Shown piece by piece: positions 15,072 through 21,661 of a DNA stretch of 21,661 nt. Position 1 is the first letter of the stretch, and the number at the start of each line of letters is the position of its first letter. The notes below the pieces were generated by a model. It saw nothing but the letters and a program-made list of their open reading frames with translations. It did no database searches and was not told the origin of the DNA. This DNA comes from CBDTTM01 sp965363355 (GTDB taxonomy: Bacteria; Bacillota; Negativicutes; Selenomonadales; Selenomonadaceae), in assembly GCA_965363355.1 (NCBI GenBank), contig CBDTTM010000023.1, forward strand, positions 1 to 21,661. The letters run 5' to 3'. The translations under genes and the position numbers were made by a program.

Positions 15072-15108
15072 TTATGTAAGACAAGATATTTGTGAGGAGA
15101 GATGCTGT

Positions 15109-16053
15109 GTGAAATGGGCCGAAATTAGTATTAGGACAACCCATGAGGCTACGGAATTGATTGCGGAAATTTTTCATGATTTAGGAGCTTCAGGTGTCGT
15201 GATCGAAGACCCTGCGCTTTTAAACAGCTATTTGAGTTCGGGAACGTGGGATTATACGGATATCGCAGAAGCGATAAATCCAGAAGTCGTGACCGTCAAG
15301 GCGTATTTGCCGGTGGATGAAGAACTTGAAGAAAAATTACGAGCTTTTGAAGAAGCTGTAGATTCTCTAGCCGGCCGGGATGTCGATAAGGGATTAGGAG
15401 ACATTTCCTGCAGCGAAATCCAAGATGAAGACTGGGAAAACAATTGGAAAGAATTTTATCACCCAGAAAAAATAGGCAGTCGCATTGTCGTAAAGCCTTC
15501 CTGGGAAGAATATACAGCTGCCCCGGACGATCTTGTCATAGAACTTGATCCAGGCATGGCTTTTGGTACAGGAACACATCCGACAACTTCGATGTGTGTT
15601 CGTACCTTAGAAGAAATCGTTGAGGAGGGGATGCGTGTATTCGATGTTGGCACTGGTTCAGGGATACTTGCAATCTGTGCCGCTAAACTTGGCGCAGCCT
15701 CTGTCGATGCGGTGGATTTCGATCCGATGGCAGTTCGGGTCGCAACGGAAAATATTACGGCGAATGGTGTCGAAAATATCATAAAAACGAACCAAAGCGA
15801 TCTTTTGAAAAGTGTTGAAGGAAAAGCAGACCTCATCATTGCCAATATCGTTGCGGATATTATCATTCGATTGCTTCCAGAGGTTGAAGGCCGGCTAAAC
15901 CCCGGTGGAACGCTTTTGGCCAGCGGCATTATTGCGGACCGCATCGGCGATGTCACAGCAGCTGTTTTGGTACAAGGACTTACCGTGGATAAGGTCATTG
16001 AAGAAGGTGGCTGGGCGGCTATGGTTATTTTGCCGGGAGGCTGTGAAGCGTGA
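15109..16053 (+). CDS. prmA: Ribosomal protein L11 methyltransferase
   Basis: A 314-residue SAM-dependent enzyme that trimethylates ribosomal protein L11. The N-terminal substrate-recognition domain (about 1-100; starts VKWAEISIRTTHEA) is followed by a Rossmann methyltransferase domain. Family signatures include DPGMAFGTGTHPTTSMC (147-163), SAM-binding VFDVGTGSGILAI (177-189), VDFDP (202-206) and ANIVADII (245-252). Length is standard. GTG 15109 has AGGAGA at 15095-15100; upstream in-frame codons reach back to a TTG at 14977, but those lie inside the promoter and hairpin and encode nothing typical. In Bacillus the ortholog yqeT also follows dnaJ. The stop overlaps the rsmE start as GTGA, so prmA, rsmE and mtaB form one coupled unit. 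Confidence 0.96.
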   Translation: MKWAEISIRTTHEATELIAEIFHDLGASGVVIEDPALLNSYLSSGTWDYTDIAEAINPEVVTVKAYLPVDEELEEKLRAFEEAVDSLAGRDVDKGLGDISCSEIQDEDWENNWKEFYHPEKIGSRIVVKPSWEEYTAAPDDLVIELDPGMAFGTGTHPTTSMCVRTLEEIVEEGMRVFDVGTGSGILAICAAKLGAASVDAVDFDPMAVRVATENITANGVENIIKTNQSDLLKSVEGKADLIIANIVADIIIRLLPEVEGRLNPGGTLLASGIIADRIGDVTAAVLVQGLTVDKVIEEGGWAAMVILPGGCEA

Positions 16054-16790
16054 GACGATTTTTTATTCCAGGAATACTGTCGAGTCAAGTTTCTCTTGTC
16101 GGAGACGATGCCCATCACATTATGCACGTATTGCGGGCAAAAATTGGGCAGAAGTTGATTGTAGTCGATGCTGAGCGTCAAGTCGCGGAGATGGAAATCA
16201 CGGAATTTCGTAGTGACACAGTAGAACTCAACTGCTTAAGGCATATGGATGCAGATACGGAACCTGAAATAGAGGTCACTTTGATTCAGTTTTTGCCCAA
16301 AGGCGACAAGATGGATTTCGTTGTTCAAAAAGCGGTTGAACTTGGCGCCAGTCGCATCGTTCCAGTTGCTGGAATGAATTGTGTCGTCAAGTATGATGCA
16401 GCCAAGCGGCAAGCCAGACAAAAAAAGTGGCAAAAAATAGCCGATGAAGCAGCCAAACAATGTGGCCGCACCTTACAGCCAGAAGTTATGGCTGTGACAA
16501 ATTTGAAAGAAGTATTGGAAAACCCAGAAAAAGCTTTGTTGTTTATGTGCTATGAAGGCGTGTCAAGGCAGACAATCGGTGATTTTTTGGCACAGGCTGA
16601 AAATGAACGGATAGGACTGCTCATTGGGCCGGAAGGTGGTTTTTCCCCGGAAGAAGTGGAACTATGTCAGCAGCATGGTGTGCAGACAGTGACGATGGGA
16701 CCGCGCATACTGCGAACTGAAACGGCGGCATTGGCCGCGTTGAGCATCGTTATGTATCAAAAAGGGGATCTGGGCGGAAGGAGTAAATAA
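16050..16790 (+). CDS. rsmE: 16S rRNA (uracil1498-N3)-methyltransferase
   Basis: A 246-residue SPOUT-class enzyme that methylates N3 of U1498 in 16S rRNA of the small subunit. An N-terminal PUA-like RNA-binding domain (about 1-70, RRFFIPG start and HHIMHVLRAKIGQ) precedes the knotted methyltransferase domain. Signatures are LPKGDKMDFVVQKAVELG (82-99), KWQKIADEAAKQCGR (126-140), LLIGPEGGFSPEE (190-202) and MGPRILRTETAALAAL (216-231), which together form the SAM-binding knot. Start is GTG 16050, overlapping the prmA stop by four bases, with GGGAGG at 16035-16040. The stop TAA shares one base with the mtaB ATG. Confidence 0.96.
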   Translation: MRRFFIPGILSSQVSLVGDDAHHIMHVLRAKIGQKLIVVDAERQVAEMEITEFRSDTVELNCLRHMDADTEPEIEVTLIQFLPKGDKMDFVVQKAVELGASRIVPVAGMNCVVKYDAAKRQARQKKWQKIADEAAKQCGRTLQPEVMAVTNLKEVLENPEKALLFMCYEGVSRQTIGDFLAQAENERIGLLIGPEGGFSPEEVELCQQHGVQTVTMGPRILRTETAALAALSIVMYQKGDLGGRSK

Positions 16791-18082
16791 TGGCAAGAGT
16801 TGCCTTAACGACTTTAGGTTGTAAAGTAAATCAATTTGAAACAGAAGTCATGGAGGGCTTGTTCAAACAAAAAGGCTATGAAATCGTAACCTTTGAGGAT
16901 CAAGCGGATTTCTACATCATCAACACCTGCTCGGTGACGAGCCTTGGCGAGAAAAAATCCAGGCAGCTCATACGAAGAGCACAGCGTTTAAATGAACAGG
17001 CAATCATTGCTGTAACGGGGTGCTACTCGCAGCTGGCACCGGAAGAGATTAAAAAAATCGAAGGGGTCCGTGTGGTCATTGGAACTAAGGAACGAGGCCG
17101 CATTGTCGAACTTGTGGAACAGGCGGCAGCGGCAGAGGGCATCTTAGATCAAGTGACTGACATCATGAAGGCCCGTGAATTCGAGGATATTCCACTGTAT
17201 GAAATGCCGCAGCGAACTAGGGCTTTTTTGAAAATACAAGAAGGTTGTACGAATTTTTGCTCGTATTGCATCATTCCCTATGTTCGGGGGCCATTGCGTT
17301 CGCGAAAACTCGCTAGCATTCGTTCGGAGGCAGAAAAGCTCGTCGCTGCAGGATTTAAGGAAATTGTGTTGACGGGCATACATTTAGGTGCCTATGGCCG
17401 TGATTTAACAGAAGAGGTGACCTTGGCCGATGCGGCAAAAGAAGTCTTGTCTGTTTCGGGGCTCAAACGTTTGCGCCTGGGGTCTTTAGAATCGATTGAA
17501 CTGTCGCAGGAGCTCTTTGCTCTCATGCGGGAAAATGAGCATTTCAGCCACCATCTGCATTTGCCTTTGCAGGCGGGAAACGATGCTATTTTGCAGGCGA
17601 TGAATCGTCATTATACCACCGAAGAATTTGCTTCATTGATTCTGTCGGTTGAAGAGGCAATACCAGGTGTTGCGGTTTCTACGGATATCATCGTAGGTTT
17701 TCCGGGAGAAACAGAAGAAATGTTCGAACAAAGTTTGGTTTTTGTCGAAAAAATGAATTTTTCGCGCATGCATGTATTTCCATACTCGAAGCGAGAAGGA
17801 ACACCTGCGGCCAATATGATCGATCAAGTACCAGATTTGCTGAAAAAAGAACGTGCAGCCAAAATGCAAAAACTGGCAGATGCTAAGGCAGAAGCTTTCC
17901 ACAGGCAATTTATAGGCAAGAAGCTCAATGTTTTATTTGAAACGACACGTGAAAATATCACCGACGGGCTTACGGATAATTATATTCGTGTTTATGTCGG
18001 CGATACAGTCAAATGCGGGGAAATCTATGAAGTTCAGATTGAAAAAATTTATAAAGATGGACTTTGGGGCAGATTATCTTAA
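16790..18082 (+). CDS. mtaB: tRNA t6A37 methylthiotransferase MtaB
   Basis: A 430-residue radical SAM methylthiotransferase that turns t6A into ms2t6A at position 37 of ANN-decoding tRNAs. It contains the N-terminal MTTase domain with three cluster cysteines (C11 in TLGCKVNQFE, C47 in INTCSVT, C78 in TGCYSQ). The radical SAM core has CTNFCSYC (C153, C157, C160), and a C-terminal TRAM-like RNA-binding region spans about 370-430. The TLGCKVNQFE start and IIPYVRGPLRSR after the radical SAM cysteines point to MtaB (YqeV) rather than MiaB or RimO. A good SD (GGAAGGAG, 16776-16783) precedes ATG 16790. It is last in prmA-rsmE-mtaB; no strong terminator follows, only a weak GGCA/TGCC hairpin near 18094-18107. 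Confidence 0.95.
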   Translation: MARVALTTLGCKVNQFETEVMEGLFKQKGYEIVTFEDQADFYIINTCSVTSLGEKKSRQLIRRAQRLNEQAIIAVTGCYSQLAPEEIKKIEGVRVVIGTKERGRIVELVEQAAAAEGILDQVTDIMKAREFEDIPLYEMPQRTRAFLKIQEGCTNFCSYCIIPYVRGPLRSRKLASIRSEAEKLVAAGFKEIVLTGIHLGAYGRDLTEEVTLADAAKEVLSVSGLKRLRLGSLESIELSQELFALMRENEHFSHHLHLPLQAGNDAILQAMNRHYTTEEFASLILSVEEAIPGVAVSTDIIVGFPGETEEMFEQSLVFVEKMNFSRMHVFPYSKREGTPAANMIDQVPDLLKKERAAKMQKLADAKAEAFHRQFIGKKLNVLFETTRENITDGLTDNYIRVYVGDTVKCGEIYEVQIEKIYKDGLWGRLS

Positions 18083-18102
18083 ATTTTCTTTTTGGCAGGT
18101 AT

Positions 18103-18130
18103 TTGCCAAGAAAAGACGAATAGTTATATT
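18103..18130 (+). promoter_or_regulatory. Sigma-A-type promoter for hinT
   Basis: TTGCCA (18103-18108) and TATATT (18125-18130), each one base off consensus, are separated by 16 bases. The start site would be near 18137, about 38 bases before the hinT ATG. Confidence 0.55.
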
Positions 18131-18174
18131 TATAGATGAAGGTTTTCCTTATTTATAGGGAGGGGGTGCAGAGT

Positions 18175-18525
18175 ATGTCAGATGATTGCATTTTTTGCAA
18201 GATTGCCCGGCAAGAAATTCCGTCAACTGTTGTTTATGAAGATGAAAGCGTACTTGCTTTTAAAGATCTAGAACCACAGGCGCCGGTACATGTATTAGTA
18301 GTGCCTAAAAAGCATATTGCCAGCCTCCTAGAGTTAAAACCCGAAGATCAACCCCTTTTGGCGCATATTACTGGTAAAGTCATTCCGATGTTAGCTGAAA
18401 AATTAGGGGTAACACCGAAGGGATTCCGTGTTGTAGTCAATACGGGAGACGAAGGTGGGCAGACGGTCAAACATCTACATTTTCACTTGTTGGGCGGTAG
18501 GTCGATGACATGGCCGCCAGGCTGA
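18175..18525 (+). CDS. hinT: HIT-family nucleotide hydrolase HinT
   Basis: A 116-residue histidine-triad protein. Members of this branch hydrolyse phosphoramidates such as adenosine 5'-monophosphoramidate; the physiological substrate in bacteria is uncertain. CIFCKIARQEIPS (5-17) is the typical start, with the Cys5/Cys8 pair of zinc-binding relatives, followed by YEDE, HVLVVPKKHI and the catalytic triad HLHFH (H100, H102, H104) in HLHFHLLGGR. Complete and of normal length. ATG 18175 follows a strong AGGGAGGGGGTG (18157-18168); an upstream in-frame start at 18136 would leave no room for an SD on the predicted transcript. The rpsU promoter begins four bases after the stop. Confidence 0.95.
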   Translation: MSDDCIFCKIARQEIPSTVVYEDESVLAFKDLEPQAPVHVLVVPKKHIASLLELKPEDQPLLAHITGKVIPMLAEKLGVTPKGFRVVVNTGDEGGQTVKHLHFHLLGGRSMTWPPG

Positions 18526-18528
18526 TGG

Positions 18529-18558
18529 TTGACAATAAAAGCCTGTTTCATGTATAAT
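18529..18558 (+). promoter_or_regulatory. Strong consensus promoter for rpsU-yqeY
   Basis: Both hexamers are perfect sigma-A consensus: TTGACA (18529-18534) and TATAAT (18553-18558), with an 18-base spacer. The start site near 18565 leaves a leader of about 50 bases. No terminator separates it from hinT, so read-through may add to expression. Confidence 0.9.
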
Positions 18559-18614
18559 GTCTAGGTGTAGTAAAGCAATACACTCCCATGTCAAGTGGAG
18601 GGGGGGAAAAATAG

Positions 18615-18794
18615 ATGTCAGAAGTTAAAGTTGGAAAAAACGAAACGATTGATAGTGCACTCCGCAGATTTAAGCGTACCTGCCAAAAAGCTGGTACTTT
18701 AGCTGAAGTCAGAAAACGTGAACATTATGAAAAACCTAGCGTTAAGCGCAAGAAAAAATCCGAAGCTGCTCGCAAACGCAAATTCAGAGCTTGA
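18615..18794 (+). CDS. rpsU: 30S ribosomal protein S21
   Basis: A 59-residue, strongly basic protein of the small subunit, involved in initiation complex formation. It starts MSEVKVGKNETIDSALRRF, then RTCQKAGTLAEVRKREHYEKP, and ends in the Lys/Arg-rich tail KRKKKSEAARKRKFRA; this is the S21 pattern throughout and the length is normal. GGAGGGGGGG (18597-18606) is a very strong SD, eight bases before ATG 18615. The gene is driven by a consensus promoter and is followed after 22 bases by yqeY, the partner it also has in Bacillus (rpsU-yqeY). Confidence 0.97.
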   Translation: MSEVKVGKNETIDSALRRFKRTCQKAGTLAEVRKREHYEKPSVKRKKKSEAARKRKFRA

Positions 18795-18816
18795 TCTTAA
18801 TCGGAGGTAAGTTCAA

Positions 18817-19269
18817 ATGTCACTTAAGGAACAATTGACCGAAGACATGAAAGCGGCGATGAAGGCTAAAGAAGCTGGAAAGCAAGAACTTTCAGTCATT
18901 CGTATGGTTCGGTCGGCAATTCGCCAGATCGAAATCGACGGTAAAAAAGAGTTGGATGATAATGGTGTGATCGATATCATCAGCAAAGAAGTCAAGATGC
19001 GCAAGGATTCAATCGATGAGTTCCGCAAGGGCGATCGTGAAGATCTCGTAGCGCAAAATGAAGCTGAAATTGCTGTACTGATGAAGTATCTGCCTCAGCA
19101 GCTCACAGAAGAAGAAGTCCGTTCCTTGGTCAAGGAAGCTGTAGCGGCAAGCGGCGCATCTTCAGCAAAAGAAATGGGTAAAGTCATGGCAGTCCTTATG
19201 CCTAAGGTAAAGGGACGCGCCGATGGTAAACTCGTGAATACTGTTGTCCGAGAGGCTTTGAACCAGTAG
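18817..19269 (+). CDS. yqeY: GatB/YqeY domain protein
   Basis: A 150-residue helical protein of the YqeY family. It resembles the C-terminal tail domain of GatB, the amidotransferase subunit that recognises tRNA, so a tRNA-related role is often suggested but not established. Signatures are SLKEQLTEDMKAAMKAKE, LSVIRMVRSAIRQIEI, YLPQQLTEEEVRSLV, and the closing GKVMAVLMPKVKGRADGK. The protein is complete at normal size. CGGAGGTAA at 18802-18810 is the SD. Co-transcribed with rpsU, and the pair ends at a strong terminator 11 bases after the stop. Confidence 0.93.
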   Translation: MSLKEQLTEDMKAAMKAKEAGKQELSVIRMVRSAIRQIEIDGKKELDDNGVIDIISKEVKMRKDSIDEFRKGDREDLVAQNEAEIAVLMKYLPQQLTEEEVRSLVKEAVAASGASSAKEMGKVMAVLMPKVKGRADGKLVNTVVREALNQ

Positions 19270-19280
19270 GATAAACGTTG

Positions 19281-19331
19281 TAAATAAGGTGATGCAGAAT
19301 CTAGATTTTGCATCACCTTATTTATTTTTTT
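19281..19331 (+). terminator. Rho-independent terminator of rpsU-yqeY
   Basis: A 16-bp perfect stem (19281-19296 and 19309-19324, core AAGGTGATGCA/TGCATCACCTT) continues inward by four more pairs to a CTAG loop. Seven bases of mostly T follow (19325-19331). The A-rich left flank is short, so it acts mainly rightward. Confidence 0.95.
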
Positions 19332-19397
19332 CGTTTAATGGAGCGTTTTTGGCAGTTGTCATTACACAAAGATAAACAGAGGTTTTTCATAAATTTA

Positions 19398-19406
19398 TGG
19401 TATAAT
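19398..19406 (+). promoter_or_regulatory. Extended -10 promoter for nfeD-floA
   Basis: TGG directly before a perfect TATAAT (19401-19406). No good -35 is visible at the expected distance (AGAGGT at 19378-19383), so it would depend on the extended -10. Start site near 19413, about 24 bases before the nfeD ATG. Confidence 0.55.
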
Positions 19407-19436
19407 TGCAACATAGGCAAAAAGGAGGCGTGATGT

Positions 19437-20069
19437 ATGGAGTTTGTTGGAATGCCGATATTGCAGATTTTGTTGGTTTCTACGATTTTATTGTCTTTGC
19501 TTGCAGAAATAAAAACTGGTGGAATGGGCCTTGGAGCATTGCTGGGGATTGTTGCTGCCGGCGTCTTTTTTGGTGGACAATATGTCAGAGGTTTGGTAAG
19601 TTTTTATCACATTGCGGTATTTATGGCGGGTGTACTTTGTATCCTTATCGAAATCATCACACCAGTGACCGGGATTTTTGCCGGTATTGGCGTAGCAGCG
19701 CTCCTTTACAGTCTTATACTGGCATTGGGCGGAGATCTCAATGCATTGTACATGATGGGGATTGCAGTGGTTTTGGCGATTTTGGTTTTTGCTGTTATTG
19801 TGAAAAAACTTCCTGCGAGCAAACTTTGGAAAAAGATTGTTCTCATCGATAAACCAGCTGCTAAAGATGGTTTTGTGAGCAGTGACGATAAAAGCGGTCT
19901 TCTTGGCAAAGAAGGCGTTGTCGTCAATGGTTTACGGCCCGCAGGTAAGGCTTTGATCGAAGAGATGACAGTAGATGTCATTTCAGAAGGGGCATTTCTT
20001 GCTAAGGGCGAGAAAATTCGTGTGATCAAAGTACAAGGGAGTAGAGTTGTCGTTCAGAAAGAAGAATGA
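19437..20069 (+). CDS. nfeD: NfeD-family membrane protein, short form without protease domain
   Basis: A 210-residue NfeD-like protein. About four or five membrane segments (near 7-23, 31-47, 56-75, 80-97 and 104-122) precede a C-terminal OB-fold domain (about 155-208, containing GKEGVVVNGLRPAGKALIE and GEKIRVIKVQGSRVVVQ). The N-terminal ClpP-like serine protease of long NfeD proteins is absent, so this is the short form that accompanies flotillins. Bacillus yqeZ-yqfA is the equivalent pair, though YqeZ is longer. It probably helps organise membrane microdomains with FloA just downstream; that is inferred from the partnership. AGGAGG (19423-19428) stands eight bases before ATG 19437. The gap to floA is 35 bases. 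Confidence 0.9.
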   Translation: MEFVGMPILQILLVSTILLSLLAEIKTGGMGLGALLGIVAAGVFFGGQYVRGLVSFYHIAVFMAGVLCILIEIITPVTGIFAGIGVAALLYSLILALGGDLNALYMMGIAVVLAILVFAVIVKKLPASKLWKKIVLIDKPAAKDGFVSSDDKSGLLGKEGVVVNGLRPAGKALIEEMTVDVISEGAFLAKGEKIRVIKVQGSRVVVQKEE

Positions 20070-20104
20070 CAAGCTGCTGAAAATCAAAGAAAAGAGGGGA
20101 TTTT

Positions 20105-21103
20105 ATGCTAACATTGTTTGGTTCAGGTTTTGTTCTAGTCTTGATTATTGTTGCTGTTATGCTTTTTTTGCATTTCGTACCATTGGGGCTTTGGATTTCA
20201 GCTTTAGCAGCAAATGTTCCAGTAGGAATTTTTACCTTAGTCGGCATGCGCTTACGTCGGGTACAACCGGTGAAGATTGTATTGCCTTTGATCAAAGCCA
20301 ATAAAGCTGGTATTGATGTTTCTGTTAACCAGTTGGAAGCCCATTATTTGGCAGGCGGTAATGTTGACCGCGTCATCGACGCGCTTATTGCGGCGCATCG
20401 TGCCGAGATTCCTTTGCCGTTCACGCGCTCGGCCGCAATTGATTTGGCCGGAAGAGATGTCTTGGAAGCTGTTCAGATGAGTGTAAATCCAAGAGTCATA
20501 GAAACACCGATTGTCTCGGCAGTTGCCAAAAATGGGATTGAGCTTAAAATCAAGGCTAGAGTTACCGTACGTGCCAATATTGATCGACTCGTCGGTGGTG
20601 CTGGCGAACAAACCATCATTGCCAGAGTAGGTGAGGGGATTGTAACGACGGTCGGCTCTTCTGAAATGCACACAGACGTTTTGGCAAATCCAGATAATAT
20701 TTCAAAAACGGTTTTAGGAAAAGGGCTGGATGCTGGAACGGCATTTGAAATCCTCTCCATTGATATTGCCGATGTCGATGTAGGGCGCAATATCGGAGCG
20801 GAACTGCTAACGGATCAGGCTGAAGCAGACAAGCGCATCGCCCAGGCCAAGGCAGAAGAGCGAAGAGCTATGGCTGTAGCCAAGGAACAAGAAATGAGAG
20901 CTTATACGCAGGAAATGGAAGCAAAAGTCGTCGAATCACAGGCTGAAGTTCCACATGCAATGGCATCTGCTCTGCGTGAAGGCAAGCTAGGGGTCATGGA
21001 TTATTACAATCTGAATAATATACAGGCGGATACAGATATGCGTGGGGCCATCAGCAAAGCAGGTATGGGTACCGGCATACAGACTCCTCCTCCGGTTAAA
21101 TAG
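20105..21103 (+). CDS. floA: Flotillin-like protein FloA
   Basis: A 332-residue member of the FloA (YqfA) family, scaffold proteins of bacterial membrane microdomains. A membrane-inserting hydrophobic N-terminus (about 5-47) leads into a PHB/SPFH-like domain (about 50-230, with GMRLRRVQPVKIVLPLIKA split over two blocks, and RVTVRANIDRLVGGAGEQTI). The EA-rich helical region KRIAQAKAEERRAMAVAKEQEMRA (about 240-265) is the flotillin oligomerisation signature, and the end has LREGKLGVMDYYNLNNIQADT, highly conserved in this family. Complete and of normal length. GAGGGG (20095-20100 region) is the SD for ATG 20105. Next gene starts five bases after the stop. Confidence 0.96.
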   Translation: MLTLFGSGFVLVLIIVAVMLFLHFVPLGLWISALAANVPVGIFTLVGMRLRRVQPVKIVLPLIKANKAGIDVSVNQLEAHYLAGGNVDRVIDALIAAHRAEIPLPFTRSAAIDLAGRDVLEAVQMSVNPRVIETPIVSAVAKNGIELKIKARVTVRANIDRLVGGAGEQTIIARVGEGIVTTVGSSEMHTDVLANPDNISKTVLGKGLDAGTAFEILSIDIADVDVGRNIGAELLTDQAEADKRIAQAKAEERRAMAVAKEQEMRAYTQEMEAKVVESQAEVPHAMASALREGKLGVMDYYNLNNIQADTDMRGAISKAGMGTGIQTPPPVK

Positions 21104-21108
21104 CGATT

Positions 21109-21579
21109 ATGGAAATGATTTTAACGATTCTGGTCTTTGCGGTTTTTGCCATATTGGCAGATAAATTCGATGCCAAAAAGAAACAAAGAAAGCTGCCTAT
21201 GCCGGCGCCGACGAGAAAAGAAGCGGAAACGTCATTGAAAAAGCCTAAGCCTGCGTTTGAAATTCCTGAAATAAAGTCTCCGACCGAAGAAAATAAAGAG
21301 ATGTATAAGGAACCGCAGACGGTGATGATCGAAGAATCTGCTGCCGAAATCAATAAATATCAAAAGTTTTTGGCTGAAAAAGCGCAGCGCATCAAAGAAG
21401 AGCAGGCTGCATATGATAAAGAACAGGAAAAACTGCGGGCTCAGCAAAATATGGTACCGCCGCCTGTCGACCTTCATACCAATGTTATTTTGAATGCGAT
21501 TGCCTATGAACAGATTCTTGGCCGTCCGAAGGCTTGGCGTCAATTTCGCAATCGTTGGCAGAATTTTGATCAACGTTAG
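21109..21579 (+). CDS. Unrecognised membrane-anchored protein downstream of floA
   Basis: I do not recognise this 156-residue protein. A hydrophobic N-terminal helix (residues 3-17) is followed by a basic stretch (KKKQRKL, 23-29), which predicts one membrane anchor with the rest in the cytoplasm. Next comes a low-complexity region rich in Lys, Pro and Glu (30-75), then a highly charged helix likely to form a coiled coil (about 78-114). The C-terminal segment VDLHTNVILNAIAYEQILGRP (120-140, one run of family-like character) continues to KAWRQFRNRW. It starts five bases after floA with no visible SD, so it may be translated by coupling; ATG 21115 is an alternative start. Position suggests a role with FloA and NfeD, but that is inference only. 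A large palindrome follows. Confidence 0.75.
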   Translation: MEMILTILVFAVFAILADKFDAKKKQRKLPMPAPTRKEAETSLKKPKPAFEIPEIKSPTEENKEMYKEPQTVMIEESAAEINKYQKFLAEKAQRIKEEQAAYDKEQEKLRAQQNMVPPPVDLHTNVILNAIAYEQILGRPKAWRQFRNRWQNFDQR

Positions 21580-21621
21580 ATCTTAAAAAACAAAAACAAC
21601 GAGCTATTCTGGCTCTATAAT

Positions 21622-21661
21622 AAATGTTGTGGTTTTGATGAAAATCAAAACTACAACATTT
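21622..21661 (+). terminator. Large hairpin at the window end, probable terminator of nfeD-floA group
   Basis: Positions 21622-21639 and 21644-21661 form an 18-bp stem with a single G-U pair and a GAAA loop. The window ends at its last base, so the T-tract expected of a terminator cannot be seen. Just before it, on the minus strand, a weak GAGC/GCTC hairpin (21601-21615 region) followed by T-rich sequence could serve a converging gene. Confidence 0.6.

Noticed and set aside
14977..15108. A 44-codon N-terminal extension of prmA from a TTG
   Set aside because: It would cover the promoter elements and the terminator-like hairpin; known PrmA proteins begin at the KWAEI segment, and a good SD precedes GTG 15109.
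15459..16181. 240-codon open frame on the minus strand opposite prmA and rsmE
   Set aside because: Spans two real overlapping genes in antisense; Ser/Thr/Pro-rich composition typical of a reverse-strand shadow.
19406..19852. 148-codon open frame overlapping nfeD in another frame
   Set aside because: Very rich in Cys, Trp and Arg, no SD, and it covers the well-supported NfeD membrane region.
1..21661. CRISPR array, insertion sequence, prophage, tRNA or rRNA gene, or defence island
   Set aside because: No repeat-spacer series, no transposase or integrase frame with inverted ends, no cloverleaf-like sequence and no rRNA stretch was found; gene content is conserved core throughout.

Overview
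The window is a run of conserved housekeeping, heat-shock and competence genes from a low-to-moderate GC Bacillota chromosome. The order comEA-comEC-holA, rpsT (reverse strand), lepA-hemW-hrcA-grpE-dnaK-dnaJ-prmA-rsmE-mtaB, rpsU-yqeY, nfeD-floA is the familiar Firmicutes arrangement. A CIRCE operator, SD-rich ribosome binding sites, sigma-A-type promoters and a FloA-type flotillin agree with this. The sporulation genes that Bacillus carries between rpsT and lepA (gpr, spoIIP) are absent. My best guess is a non-sporulating member of the Negativicutes (Selenomonas/Veillonella/Megasphaera relatives); the class is inference and was not tested.

Layout. (1) 1-438: the 3' end of leuS and its terminator. 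(2) 439-4666: an HD-GYP-family protein with a degraded HD motif, then comEA and comEC, the DNA-uptake genes. (3) 4667-6319: holA on its own promoter, then mscL, ending in terminators shared with the converging rpsT. (4) 6391-6723: rpsT on the minus strand, with a UUG start. (5) 6760-9840: lepA-hemW, overlapping by one base, closed by a large terminator. (6) 9854-14914: the hrcA-grpE-dnaK-dnaJ chaperone operon behind a strong promoter and a perfect CIRCE operator. (7) 14960-18082: prmA-rsmE-mtaB, overlapping ribosome and tRNA methylation genes, preceded by a promoter that runs almost straight into a terminator-like hairpin. (8) 18103-19331: hinT, rpsU (59 codons) and yqeY. (9) 19398-21661: nfeD-floA and an unrecognised membrane-anchored protein, ending in a large palindrome.

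How the genes work together. Most encode translation or its upkeep: LeuRS, S20, S21, EF4, L11 methylation, 16S rRNA m3U methylation and ms2t6A tRNA modification. A complete DnaK-DnaJ-GrpE machine is under HrcA control. ComEA and ComEC bind and import transforming DNA. NfeD and FloA are a membrane-microdomain pair. No stretch longer than 300 bases lacks a gene; the longest gaps are dnaK-dnaJ (225 bases) and dnaJ-prmA (194 bases), and both contain strong hairpins.

I found no tRNA, rRNA, insertion sequence, prophage, CRISPR array or defence system, and no clear new multi-gene system. The points most worth a second look are the HD-GYP protein with YE in place of HD, the promoter-plus-hairpin before prmA, the hairpin between dnaK and dnaJ, and the unrecognised last gene of the floA group.
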